A stretch of 43,228 nt of DNA from Verrucomicrobiales bacterium (GTDB lineage: Bacteria > Verrucomicrobiota > Verrucomicrobiia > Verrucomicrobiales > DEV007). The stretch spans positions 1-43,228 of the forward strand of contig JARGNG010000034.1 in the NCBI GenBank assembly GCA_029213265.1. The letters are read 5' to 3'. Shown here one piece after another: positions 16,202-24,746 of this stretch (position 1 is the first letter of the stretch; each line of letters begins with the position of its first letter). The translations under genes and the position numbers were made by a program. The notes beneath the pieces were generated by a model. That model was not told where the DNA came from and did not search any database. It saw nothing but the letters and a program-made list of their open reading frames with translations.

Positions 16202-17092
16202 ATGTCCCTCCCCTCTCCCAGACCCGTCTCCGCAGGCTCACGGCTCGGGATCGTGGCTCCGGCGGGCCCGTTTGATCAGGAGGCGTTCCAGCGCGGAGTC
16301 GCCTGGCTTGAGGAACGATACGAAGTCGTTCACGACGATGCCATATTCACCGAAAGCGGCTACTTCGCCGGAAGCGACTCCCGTCGACGGGAGGAACTGA
16401 ACCGGGCGGTTGCCGACCCCTCCATCGACGCGATTCTCTGCGCCCGGGGAGGCTACGGCTGCACCCGGCTCCTGCCCGGGATCGATCCGGGAGCGGTCCG
16501 GGATGCCAACAAACTCATCGTTGGATTCAGTGATGTGACGGCGCTGCATACTCTCTGGAACCAGGCCGGCGTTCAATCGATTCACGCCCCGATGGTGGCG
16601 GCTCTGGGCTCCGCCCCCGATCCCGTCCGGACAAGCTGGATCGCAACCCTGGAGCAGACCGGGCCTGACCGGCAGTGGGATCTTTGCCGTCTCGACGGCA
16701 ACTGCGAATCGTCCGGCGAAGGAATTCTCTTCGGTGGGAATTTAGCTGTATTGGGTGCCCTCAACGGAACGCCCTTTGCACCCGATCTTGCCGGAAAAAT
16801 CCTGTTCATCGAAGATGTCGGCGAGCGCCCCTACCGCGTTGACCGGATGCTCACAACACTCGCCCAGTCAGGCTGGTTTGATGAGATTACCGGCCTCGTG
16901 GTCGGTGCCTTTACCGAAGGCGATCCCGGAACCGACGGCGTTTCGATCGACGATGTTTTCACGGCGCAATTCGCGACCGCGGAATTCCCCGTCCTGACCG
17001 GTCTCTCTGCGGGACACATCACCGACAATGAACCGCTCCCCTTTGGAGTCACCGCAAGGATCGAGGGAAACTCGCTGACGGTTACGGCTTGA
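16202..17092 (+). CDS. Peptidase S66 family LD-carboxypeptidase
   Basis: The product has 296 residues, the usual S66 length. LD-carboxypeptidases remove the terminal D-Ala from tetrapeptides during peptidoglycan recycling. The catalytic Ser-Glu-His triad is visible: Ser110 in IVGFSDVTALH, Glu204 in KILFIEDVGERPYRVDRML and His272 in GHITDN. The N-terminal SRLGIVAPAGPFD and the ILCARGGYGCTRLLP block are also standard. No signal peptide is seen, so it should act in the cytoplasm. The last 11 bases overlap the convergent FG-GAP protein gene, so the two genes' mRNAs overlap at their 3' ends. Confidence 0.93.
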   Translation: MSLPSPRPVSAGSRLGIVAPAGPFDQEAFQRGVAWLEERYEVVHDDAIFTESGYFAGSDSRRREELNRAVADPSIDAILCARGGYGCTRLLPGIDPGAVRDANKLIVGFSDVTALHTLWNQAGVQSIHAPMVAALGSAPDPVRTSWIATLEQTGPDRQWDLCRLDGNCESSGEGILFGGNLAVLGALNGTPFAPDLAGKILFIEDVGERPYRVDRMLTTLAQSGWFDEITGLVVGAFTEGDPGTDGVSIDDVFTAQFATAEFPVLTGLSAGHITDNEPLPFGVTARIEGNSLTVTA

Positions 17093-18230
17093 GTTGATTC
17101 ATCAACACATGTAGCCCGCTCCGTCCGGGGCAGACGAGATCGAGGTCCCCGTCTCCATCCAGATCCGCAATCGCCGGGCTCAATCCCCAGCCGATTTTTC
17201 CGCCCTTCGAGATCTCCCGCCGATCCCATGTGCCGGTCTCTTTGTCATACTGGTAGCTGTAGATCACGAGAAGATCGCCTGATCCGGGATCTTTCCCTTC
17301 GTGAGCAAAGTATCGCTTTCCGCAGACAAACTCCCCCTGTCCATCCCCGTCGAGATCGGCCCAGTGTGGAGTATGTCCCTGAGACCAGGAATCGTCGATG
17401 AGATGACGCACCCACTCACGCCCCCCACCCTCGACTGCTCGCTGCTCGAGCCAGAAGACGCCGTAGTCGTGAGCACTCGACCAGACCAGATCAGAGTCCC
17501 CGTCGCTATCCACGTCCTTCACCAGAACAGGAACGCTGGCCCGCTCTTCGAGAAAGAAATCCGGATGCCATTGCCAGGTTCCGTTGAGACGGTCTTCGGG
17601 CGCTTCCGCCCATCCTGACACACCAATCATGTCGTTGCGACCGTCTCCATTGACATCGCCAAACCCAAGGCCGTGACCGATCAGTTCCGGGATCAGTTCC
17701 CGCTGCTCAAATTTGATTCGCCGCGGAGATTCATTGACGACTTTACCCCGCCACCAGGCCGCGAATTTTGCACCGTTCGGCAAAACGTCATCGACCCCAT
17801 CCCCGTCGACATCGACGAGCATCCCGTTCTCCATGGATCCGGGAAGACCAATCGTGTGTTTCGGCCAGGGCAGTTCCAGGGAATCGGGGCGCTCGACCCA
17901 GTAGATCGATTTACTCCGATAATTTACGTTGATGAAATCCTCGTCCCCGTCGCCGTCCATATCGATGAGGAGGTGGGAATAGCCATCGAAGCGGCCTTTG
18001 ATCTCGGCGACCTCACGGACGAAACGTCGTTTCCACTCTCCGGCATTGGTTTGTTCGTACCACCATCCGCCACAGATCACATCGAGATCGCCGTCGAGGT
18101 CGATATCGGAAGCGGCCGCCGCAGAGTAAGTCGAATCGGCATTGAGAACGACCGCCTCGAAAGGAGCCGAATGGGCCGTCGTAAACAGAGGGACGGCCAG
18201 GGAGGCCACCCACGCAGCCGGGAACTTCAT
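17082..18230 (-). CDS. Exported FG-GAP/VCBS-repeat protein
   Basis: The product has 382 residues. A signal peptide (1-21, ending AHSA) precedes at least six repeats with the calcium-binding D-x-D-x-D-G core: SDIDLDGDLDVICGG, IDMDGDGDEDFINV, VDVDGDGVDDVLP, GDVNGDGRNDMIGV, ADLDGDGQGEFVCG and ADLDGDGDLDLVCPG. The repeats probably form a beta-propeller. Such proteins are common in Verrucomicrobiota and Planctomycetota secretomes, often as binding or scaffolding proteins; no enzymatic residues can be assigned. The start overlaps the stop of the upstream 18227-18961 gene by four bases (ATGA), so the pair is co-translated. The 3' end overlaps the LD-carboxypeptidase gene by 11 bases. Confidence 0.88.
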   Translation of the reverse strand: MKFPAAWVASLAVPLFTTAHSAPFEAVVLNADSTYSAAAASDIDLDGDLDVICGGWWYEQTNAGEWKRRFVREVAEIKGRFDGYSHLLIDMDGDGDEDFINVNYRSKSIYWVERPDSLELPWPKHTIGLPGSMENGMLVDVDGDGVDDVLPNGAKFAAWWRGKVVNESPRRIKFEQRELIPELIGHGLGFGDVNGDGRNDMIGVSGWAEAPEDRLNGTWQWHPDFFLEERASVPVLVKDVDSDGDSDLVWSSAHDYGVFWLEQRAVEGGGREWVRHLIDDSWSQGHTPHWADLDGDGQGEFVCGKRYFAHEGKDPGSGDLLVIYSYQYDKETGTWDRREISKGGKIGWGLSPAIADLDGDGDLDLVCPGRSGLHVLMNQLKP

Positions 18231-18961
18231 TTCCGTTTTTCGAGATTTTTCTCTACGAGGCTGTCCTGCTTCAGACCCAGTAGCTTTTTGGCAAGAGTGT
18301 CGTCCGACTCCACATCTTTCTTCAAATTCCCGATCGAAGTTTCCACCGTGTGAATCTCACCTTCGCTGTCTTCGAGAATCAGGAGATAGCCGTAGTATTC
18401 CCACCCGCCAACGTTGGTGTAGTCGCGATCGGAATCGTATGCAGTGATGACCGGCTTGGCTTCATATTCGGATTCTTTTCCTGCTTCTACAGCCACGTTG
18501 AAGCTCTGTTTGCTTAAAACTTTTCCGTAATCAGAACCTTCTTCGGAATATCGCTTCGTCTGTCTCGCAATCAGGAAGAGAGTTCCTTTGCCTCCGACGA
18601 AGTTGATGTCACGCGAATCGTTGTCCACCGCAACCGAGGCCGAGATAGTCTGCTCCTTCATATAGCTGCTGTCGCCCTGGTTCTTGCGGCGCTTGCCTAC
18701 GGAGACCCGGACAAGCAAGTCAGCGCGGGGCTTGGGAGCATTTGCTTCGATCTTTTTTCGCGAGGCTTCATCAAAGAGATCCGCTTTCACCGAAAAGATC
18801 TGGCCATCGCTGGTTCTTTTGATCTTAGTGGCCCCGGTGGAGGGGGTGTAGGAAATCACTTCGACTTCCATCTCCCTCCCCTTTAGATCCGTGACTTTGA
18901 TGGTTGCGGCGAATGAGAGGAACGGAACAAGTAGAAACAGGGTCACGAGAGAGAGCTTCAT
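18227..18961 (-). CDS. Exported hypothetical protein with SHD1-like N-terminus
   Basis: The product has 244 residues; the start at 18961 begins a signal peptide (residues 1-19). The mature N-terminus (ATIKVTDLKGREMEVEVISYTP, then IKRTSDGQIFSVKADLFDEASRKKIE) resembles the SHD1 pattern of the other exported proteins in the window. The remaining ~170 residues appear to be beta-rich, with a Lys/Arg patch (GKRRKN) and a GGWEYYGYLLILEDSEGEI segment, and end in a charged helix. No enzyme family is recognised. It is the first gene of a two-gene unit with the FG-GAP protein gene, overlapping by four bases, so the two products may act together. Confidence 0.75.
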   Translation of the reverse strand: MKLSLVTLFLLVPFLSFAATIKVTDLKGREMEVEVISYTPSTGATKIKRTSDGQIFSVKADLFDEASRKKIEANAPKPRADLLVRVSVGKRRKNQGDSSYMKEQTISASVAVDNDSRDINFVGGKGTLFLIARQTKRYSEEGSDYGKVLSKQSFNVAVEAGKESEYEAKPVITAYDSDRDYTNVGGWEYYGYLLILEDSEGEIHTVETSIGNLKKDVESDDTLAKKLLGLKQDSLVEKNLEKRK

Positions 18962-19047
18962 GTTTCGACTGTAGCAGATTTCCGAATCCTTCGCCAAGCA
19001 GCGAACCTCCTGATTTTTTTTACCTGCAAGGATGGTCTCGATGCGCT

Positions 19048-20067
19048 CTACATGGAAACGACGACTTTCCCGAGGTGCTCCCCGCTTTCCAAATGCCGGT
19101 AGGCGTCAGGAGCCTCATCGAAGGAAAACGTACGGTCGATCACCGGTTGAACCTGGTGTTCTGTCAGGAACTCATTCAACCGCCCGAACATCTCCCGGCT
19201 GCCGACGTAGATGCCGCTGAGGTCGACGTTTTTGGTAACAAGGGGAAAGAGGCTGGCATCCGGAGCTTCGAACCCCGTGAGCACCCCGATCAGCGCGATC
19301 GATCCACCGGCCGCAACTGAATTCATCGAACGGGGCAGAGTCCCGGGCCCTCCGACTTCGATGACGTGATCGACCCCCCGCTTTCCGGTTTTTTCAAAAA
19401 CGGCTTTGTCCCACTCAGGGGTATCCCGGTAGTTGATGGTTTCATCAGCTCCCAGTTCAATCGCCCGCTCGAGCTTTTCGTCGGAGCTGCTCGTGACAAT
19501 CACCTTCGCTCCGGCGGCTTTCGCCATTTGCAGCGCAAAAATGGAAACTCCCCCCGTCCCCAGACAGAGGACGGTATCGCCCTCCTGCATCGGACGGCTC
19601 CGCTCCATGAGACCGTGCCACGCCGTCACCGCAGCACAGGGAAGACAGGCCGCTTCAGCAGTAGAGAGGTAATCCGGAATTCGAACGATGCTGTGCTGCG
19701 GAGCATTCACTTCCTCTGCGAGAACCCCGTCGCAGGAGCCACCCCGCGCAGACTTGTGATAACGCATATCGAATCGCCCTTCCTCCCAGTCCTGGAAGAA
19801 AGTAAGGGCCACCCGGTCTCCGGCTTTCCACTTCGTGACATTTGATCCCACGAAGGAAATTGTTCCGGCCCCGTCCGACAGAGGCACGACATCCCCTTCC
19901 CCGCCCGAGGCGGACTGACCCGACTTCATGAGCAGGTCACGATAATTCAGGGAACATGCCTCGATCCTGACCCGGACATCCGTTGGGCCGGGTTCAGACA
20001 GTTCGAATTCATTGAGAACAACATCGAGGTTTTCGTTGTCCTGTTTGCGCAAGAGGTATCGTTTCAT
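19048..20067 (-). CDS. Zinc-independent MDR-family alcohol dehydrogenase/quinone reductase
   Basis: This 339-residue cytoplasmic oxidoreductase is a medium-chain dehydrogenase. It contains SLNYRDLL (39-46) in place of the catalytic-zinc Cys, PLSDGAGTISFVG, VTAWHGLMERSRPM and the nucleotide-binding G-T-G-G-V-S (170-175). It continues with ELGADETINYRDTPEW and ends GEHLGKVVVSM, as in quinone-oxidoreductase-like proteins using NADPH. The structural four-cysteine zinc loop is absent. The start at 20067 is chosen since the frame upstream lies in polX. It overlaps the polX stop by four bases (ATGA), indicating co-translation with a DNA repair enzyme, although a functional link is not obvious. The substrate is unknown. 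Confidence 0.87.
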   Translation of the reverse strand: MKRYLLRKQDNENLDVVLNEFELSEPGPTDVRVRIEACSLNYRDLLMKSGQSASGGEGDVVPLSDGAGTISFVGSNVTKWKAGDRVALTFFQDWEEGRFDMRYHKSARGGSCDGVLAEEVNAPQHSIVRIPDYLSTAEAACLPCAAVTAWHGLMERSRPMQEGDTVLCLGTGGVSIFALQMAKAAGAKVIVTSSSDEKLERAIELGADETINYRDTPEWDKAVFEKTGKRGVDHVIEVGGPGTLPRSMNSVAAGGSIALIGVLTGFEAPDASLFPLVTKNVDLSGIYVGSREMFGRLNEFLTEHQVQPVIDRTFSFDEAPDAYRHLESGEHLGKVVVSM

Positions 20068-21812
20068 GAAATGGGCTTGAGTTGGAACAGCTCCTCGATT
20101 TCGGGAAGCGTCAAGGTGTTGACTACGTCGTTTTTCGTGAGCCATCCCTTACGGGCCAAACGCACTCCGAACCAGAGATATTCGAGCTGCGATGTCTTAT
20201 GGGCGTCCGGATTGATCGCACACTTGACTCCTTTTTCCGTGGCCAGCTTCCACCAGCGCCAGTCCATATCGAGACGCCAGGGGTTGGAGTTCAGTTCGAT
20301 GATCGTCCCGGTATCGGCACAGGCATCAATCACCTCGGGAACATTGACGGCATAGGCTTCGCGTTGCAGGAGCAATCTTCCCGTAAGGTGCCCCAGCATC
20401 GTCACAGAGGGATGGCTGACTGCCTTGATGATCCGTTCGGTCATGTCCTTCTCGGAGAGCGTCATCGCATTGTGCACCGACGCCACGACATAATCGAGTT
20501 CGCCGAGGAGATCGTCATCGAAGTCAAGCGACCCATCTTTCAAGATATCGACTTCGTTTCCTGCGAGAATGCGGAATTGGTTGCCCTCCGCAGCATACTT
20601 CTGATTGAGCGCCGCAATCTCTTTCCATTGCGCCCGGAGACGCGATTCATCAAGACCATTGGCCTGGAAAGAACTCTTCGAATGATCTGCGATTCCGAGA
20701 TACTGCAATCCCAGTTCCATCGCTGCATCGGCCATCTCTTCGAGCGTATTTTTCCCGTCGCTTTCCGTGGTGTGATTGTGGAAGGTTCCCCGCAGATTTT
20801 CGACCGTGATGAGATCAGGAAGGTCTCCTGATTCCGCGGCCTCGACTTCGCCGGTGTTTTCCCTGAGTTCCGGCTCCACGAAAGCCAATCCCAGAAATTC
20901 GTAGAGTTGCGCCTCCGTTTCGAACACGGGAGGATCCTCTTTTCCGCTGCCCTCTTTGGGAGCGAGACGGTATTCGTTGAGCGTGTATCCCCGCTCCAGC
21001 GCCCGTCCCCGCATCGCGACATTGTGCTCTTTGCTTCCCGTGAAATAGGCAAGGGCGCAGGCATATTCCGCATTGCTCACGACCCGTAAATCACACTGCA
21101 GGCCATTGTCGAGATAGATGCTCGCCTTGGTCGCCCCTTTCGCGATCACTTTGCTGACCCAGGGCTCACCGACAAACGCATCGATGAGGGATTCCGGATT
21201 CGATGACGCGGCCAGGAAATCAACGTCATGCACCGTCTCCTTGGCCCGCCGGTAGCTTCCGGCTGCCTCCGCCCGAAGACAGTCCGGATGCGCTTTCAAA
21301 AAATCGAGTATTTCCGCCACCGGAGTCGCGACATCGCCGAGACGGAACCGGTCCGCGTTCTGCTCCCGGAATTCGATCGCTTCGAGGATCTTTTCGGCAG
21401 TCTTTTTTCCAAATCCGGACAAGTCTGCGATCGCTCCGGATTCACAGACTTCTTTCAGTCGGGCAACCGAATCGACTCCCAGCGAATCGTAGAGTGCTTT
21501 GATCTTCTTCGGTCCGAGCCCCTGAATTCGAAAGAGTTCAAAAAGCGACTCGGGGAATTCGGACTTCAGATTGATGTGGTATTCCAGCTTCCCGGTCGAC
21601 GCGAGTTCATGCAGTTTCTGCTGAAGCGCATCCCCGATTCCTTTGATTCCCTTGAGTTCATTGTCCTTGGCGAGAGCGACAATATCTCCGGAAAATTGCT
21701 GCACCGTTTCCGCACCACTTCGATAGGCTCTGATTTTGAACGGATTTTCCCCCTTCAGTTCGAGAAGCAGAGCAATCTCTTCCAGGGTGTCGGCAAGGTC
21801 TTCTCGGGTCAT
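20064..21812 (-). CDS. polX: DNA polymerase/3'-5' exonuclease PolX
   Basis: The product has 582 residues, the normal length of bacterial PolX. It has helix-hairpin-helix segments (LKGIKGIGDALQQKL, ~53-67; FRIQGLGPKKIKALYDSLG, ~94-112). The polymerase-beta core shows GSYRRAKETVHDVD (185-198) with metal-binding Asp196 and Asp198, and Asp241 in LQCDLRVV as the third acid; YFTGSKEHN follows. The C-terminal PHP exonuclease domain (from ~340) has FHNHTTESDG (344-353), GIADHSKSS, AGNEVDI, VASVHN and INPDAH metal-ligand motifs. Family knowledge: gap filling and proofreading in base excision repair. The promoter-like boxes end eight bases before the ATG. It is divergent from the second kinase gene. 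Confidence 0.95.
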   Translation of the reverse strand: MTREDLADTLEEIALLLELKGENPFKIRAYRSGAETVQQFSGDIVALAKDNELKGIKGIGDALQQKLHELASTGKLEYHINLKSEFPESLFELFRIQGLGPKKIKALYDSLGVDSVARLKEVCESGAIADLSGFGKKTAEKILEAIEFREQNADRFRLGDVATPVAEILDFLKAHPDCLRAEAAGSYRRAKETVHDVDFLAASSNPESLIDAFVGEPWVSKVIAKGATKASIYLDNGLQCDLRVVSNAEYACALAYFTGSKEHNVAMRGRALERGYTLNEYRLAPKEGSGKEDPPVFETEAQLYEFLGLAFVEPELRENTGEVEAAESGDLPDLITVENLRGTFHNHTTESDGKNTLEEMADAAMELGLQYLGIADHSKSSFQANGLDESRLRAQWKEIAALNQKYAAEGNQFRILAGNEVDILKDGSLDFDDDLLGELDYVVASVHNAMTLSEKDMTERIIKAVSHPSVTMLGHLTGRLLLQREAYAVNVPEVIDACADTGTIIELNSNPWRLDMDWRWWKLATEKGVKCAINPDAHKTSQLEYLWFGVRLARKGWLTKNDVVNTLTLPEIEELFQLKPIS

Positions 21813-21820
21813 GCGGGCAA

Positions 21821-21850
21821 ATTAGAACGACTCGGAATTTGCGCCAGCAA
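21821..21850 (-). promoter_or_regulatory. Possible promoter directly abutting the polX start
   Basis: On the minus strand TTGCTG (21850-21845) and TCTAAT (21826-21821) are 18 bases apart, and the -10 box ends only 8 bases before the ATG. Transcription would then begin at or next to the start codon, giving a leaderless or nearly leaderless mRNA. This was inferred from the hexamers only. Confidence 0.35.
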
Positions 21851-21984
21851 TTTCCCACCCGGAGCGACTTTCCGGAGCAAGTCGAAACGGCATCCTCCAA
21901 ACGGAGCCGAGATCTTACTCTTTCCGCTGGAAAAGCAGGATTCAAAAAGCGTGCATTAATCCGTGAAATTTCGACAATGCCCCC

Positions 21985-21990
21985 TATAAT
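21985..21990 (+). promoter_or_regulatory. Consensus -10 box upstream of the second kinase gene
   Basis: A perfect TATAAT lies 65 bases before the kinase ATG at 22056. The -35 position (around 21962-21967) is a poor match, so an activator may be needed. It lies in the 243-base divergent region shared with polX. Confidence 0.35.
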
Positions 21991-22055
21991 TTCTCAATTG
22001 ACTCCGGCTTTACCAGGAAACGAACCCATCGAAAGCTGCTGTCTTCCATCTTCTG

Positions 22056-24614
22056 ATGAGTAATCGTTACGAAATCCGCGAGCAGATCGGCAAAGGGGGC
22101 CTTGGCGCAGTCTACAAAGCTTTCGATACCCAGTTGCAGCGCGAGGTGGCAATGAAGCGGGTCCTTTCACCGGACCAGGCAACCGAAGAGGAAGTGCAGG
22201 AGGCTGCTGACAAACTCATCGCAGAGGCGCAGACACTCTCGACCCTGAATCACCCCAACATCATCACTGTCTTTGATGTGGGCCAGGATAAGAACGGAGG
22301 TTTCGTCGTCATGGAGTTGCTCAAAGGAGAGACGCTCGACGAGACGATCGAACGTGGCGTCCTGACGCGGGAAGACTTTACCGAAGTCGTTTACCAGACG
22401 ATGGAGGCGCTCATCGCGGCGCAGGCAGCTGATGTCATTCACCGGGATATCAAGCCGACCAACATTATGGTCATCTGGCAGGCCTCCGGAAAATTTCAGA
22501 CCAAGATTCTCGACTTTGGTCTCGCCAAGTTCAGCAAAGCGCCCTCTGTCCAGACCATGGATCAGGAAGACTCCGTTCTCGGATCCATTTTCTTCATGGC
22601 TCCGGAGCAATTCGAGCGGGGGGAGCTCGACGCGCGAACTGATCTCTACCAGATGGGTTGCGTCTACTACAATGCCCTGACCGGCCAATACCCGTTCAAC
22701 GGGGATACTGCCCCGCAGGTGATGAACGCCCACCTGCAGCACAAAGTGATTCCACTGGATCAAATTCGCCCGGACCTGCCTCCTGCGATCTGCCAATGGG
22801 TGATGTGGCTCATCAATCGCGATATCGAGCACCGTCCTCAGGACGCTCGCGATGCGCTCAAGCGCTGGCCGAAAGATCCCGATCCCGCGGCCGTTCCTGT
22901 CGCGAAAGCTCTCCCGGTTGAAGAAACGCCGGAAGTCTCTTCCAGTCAGGTCAAAATCGTCACTGCCGGTGGATCAGCCGCCGCCCCTCCTGCTCTCATC
23001 GTTACGGGCACAGCCCCCCAGGCCGGAGCGACAACCGGTCGCCTGCAAACGGGTGCGACCACGGGGAGACTGCAAACCGGAGCGGCACCAACGGCGTCCC
23101 GAAACACTGCGCGAAATCCGGGGCGCCCGAATGTAAAGCGCACCCATCAGAAAAGTTCCGGCAACAAAGGGAAATTCATCATTATCGGATGCGCCCTCGC
23201 CATCATTCTCGTCGCCGCCGGAGTCAAAGCGATGATGTCCGCGAAAGAGGAGGCAAAGAAGGACCGCCTCATCGAATTGTCTTCCGCGGAAGCCCCCACC
23301 GGAACGACCGACGACATTGAAATTGCGCTGGAGTTCATCACGGACCGCAACACGTCCCCGTCTGATCGAACCGATGCGATCAAGATTCTCGAAAATCTCG
23401 AAGGCCCCGGAGTAGAGGAGGTGATGCATTCCAATCTTCAGGAAGCAGAATCAATTCCTCTGAAAATGCTACTCTCCAGAGTCTTGTCTGATCGTGGTTA
23501 CTCAGCAGCCGTTCCGACGATCATCCTCGGATTCCATTCAGCGCCCAATGACAAGCAGCGCATTGTCTTTCTGAATGCCGTCCGGGGTCTGGCCACCAAA
23601 GACAGCCTGAACGAGATTCTCGGAGCCCTTCAAGGCGATCACAGTCGCGAAATCCGGAGAGTGTTTGAGGACACCGTTCTTGCCGTGCTCCGCCAGGGGG
23701 ACGATGCGGATGCCACCATCGATAAGATATTGACCCGTGTGTCCACAGTTAGCGGAAATGAGAGAAAAAGCCTGTTCCGGATTCTAGGGGTTCTTGGCGG
23801 CGACAAAGTGAAGACCCGCTTGAGGAGCATCTACAATAAGAAGAACGATCCGGAATACCAGCGGGACGCGATGAACGCCTACCTCAACTGGCAGAATCGC
23901 ACGGTAATTCCCGAAGTGGAAGCCATCATCAAGGAAACCGGGGACAAGCCGCTTCGTTTCGGAGCCCAGTCCGCCTTTGCGAAACTTGCCGCGCTCCCCG
24001 GGCCGGAGCCCATCGAAGAGCGGGTCGCCCTTTGGGACCGGGCCTTTGCCTATTTGGACAATCCCAACGATGCCCGCCGCCTCGTCGGGGCTGTCATCGA
24101 ATTCCCTTCCCCCGCCACGAGTGAACTTTTGAAAAAGTGGTCCGCGCACGAAAAGTTTGGTCCTCTCGCAAAAGGAGCACTGGGAACACTTCAGAAATCA
24201 ATCGCCAGTCTGCCGGAGCTTGGTCCGGGTGACGAACTCAAGGGAAACAAAGCCCGGGTTCAGGGAGATCAAAAAGCCGCCTTCAATTCTTTCCTCGAAG
24301 CGATCACAGGATGGTCGTCTCCGGAGACCTGGTTCACCTGGAGCTTCAACGTGAAAGAAGCCGGGGAATATTCGGTGGTTGTCAGCCAGTCAAGCATCCG
24401 AGAAAAGAGCAGCGAGTTTGCGGTGTATCTGGCTGGAAAGACTCTCGAGGCGGAGTCGGTAAAGACGGCCAGCCTCGAGGAATTCGAGCCGGTCGAGCTG
24501 AAAGGTACCGTCACCCTCGAAGCGGGAACGATCTATACCTTGTCTCTCGTTGCCGGAGACCGGGTCGAGCCACGCATGATGGATATCGGCTCCCTCAAGC
24601 TGGTGAAGAAGTAG
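22056..24614 (+). CDS. Membrane Ser/Thr protein kinase with HEAT-like repeats and C-terminal beta domain
   Basis: The product has 852 residues. Kinase domain: GKGGLGAVY (12-20), Lys34 in VAMK, HRDIKPTN (129-136), DFG (153-155), APE (182-184). A linker holds a repeated TGATTGRLQ (about residues 323-341), then one transmembrane helix (~374-391). The extracytoplasmic part starts with alpha-helical, HEAT-like repeats (about 405-700: VEEVMHSNLQEAESIPLKML, AAVPTIILGFHSAPNDKQRI, LNEILGALQGDHSREIRRVF and so on). It ends with a ~130-residue beta sandwich resembling carbohydrate-binding-like modules (WFTWSFNVKEAGEYSVVVSQ ... TVTLEAGTIYTLSLVAGDRV). All kinase catalytic residues are intact. The C-terminal half likely senses an envelope ligand, though none can be named. 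An inverted repeat follows the gene. Confidence 0.9.
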   Translation: MSNRYEIREQIGKGGLGAVYKAFDTQLQREVAMKRVLSPDQATEEEVQEAADKLIAEAQTLSTLNHPNIITVFDVGQDKNGGFVVMELLKGETLDETIERGVLTREDFTEVVYQTMEALIAAQAADVIHRDIKPTNIMVIWQASGKFQTKILDFGLAKFSKAPSVQTMDQEDSVLGSIFFMAPEQFERGELDARTDLYQMGCVYYNALTGQYPFNGDTAPQVMNAHLQHKVIPLDQIRPDLPPAICQWVMWLINRDIEHRPQDARDALKRWPKDPDPAAVPVAKALPVEETPEVSSSQVKIVTAGGSAAAPPALIVTGTAPQAGATTGRLQTGATTGRLQTGAAPTASRNTARNPGRPNVKRTHQKSSGNKGKFIIIGCALAIILVAAGVKAMMSAKEEAKKDRLIELSSAEAPTGTTDDIEIALEFITDRNTSPSDRTDAIKILENLEGPGVEEVMHSNLQEAESIPLKMLLSRVLSDRGYSAAVPTIILGFHSAPNDKQRIVFLNAVRGLATKDSLNEILGALQGDHSREIRRVFEDTVLAVLRQGDDADATIDKILTRVSTVSGNERKSLFRILGVLGGDKVKTRLRSIYNKKNDPEYQRDAMNAYLNWQNRTVIPEVEAIIKETGDKPLRFGAQSAFAKLAALPGPEPIEERVALWDRAFAYLDNPNDARRLVGAVIEFPSPATSELLKKWSAHEKFGPLAKGALGTLQKSIASLPELGPGDELKGNKARVQGDQKAAFNSFLEAITGWSSPETWFTWSFNVKEAGEYSVVVSQSSIREKSSEFAVYLAGKTLEAESVKTASLEEFEPVELKGTVTLEAGTIYTLSLVAGDRVEPRMMDIGSLKLVKK

Positions 24615-24637
24615 GAGCTCGAAGCCGCGATGCCATC

Positions 24638-24724
24638 GTAGCTGCGAGCGTGAGCGAGTCAGGCCTTTGCTCTTCCAGGACCGAAGAACCCTTCGCCCCC
24701 CTGCTCGCTCACGCTCGCAGCTAC
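24638..24724. repeat. REP-like inverted pair (21-bp arms)
   Basis: Two perfect 21-bp arms (24638-24658 and 24704-24724) face each other across 45 bases. Each begins, read inward, with GTAG followed by CTGCGAGCGTGAGCGAG, which can fold into a short hairpin with a GTGA loop. A 5' GTAG followed by a hairpin is the known hallmark of REP sequences mobilised by RAYT (TnpA-REP) transposases. It lies between the kinase stop and the convergent GspC/PilP-like gene. No transposase gene is nearby. Confidence 0.7.
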
Positions 24725-24746
24725 AGACATCCGCCACCGCAATCGT

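Noticed and set aside
24638..24724. Inverted repeat as an intrinsic terminator
   Set aside because: The loop is 45 bases and there is no T-run; the GTAG heads fit a REP-like pair better.
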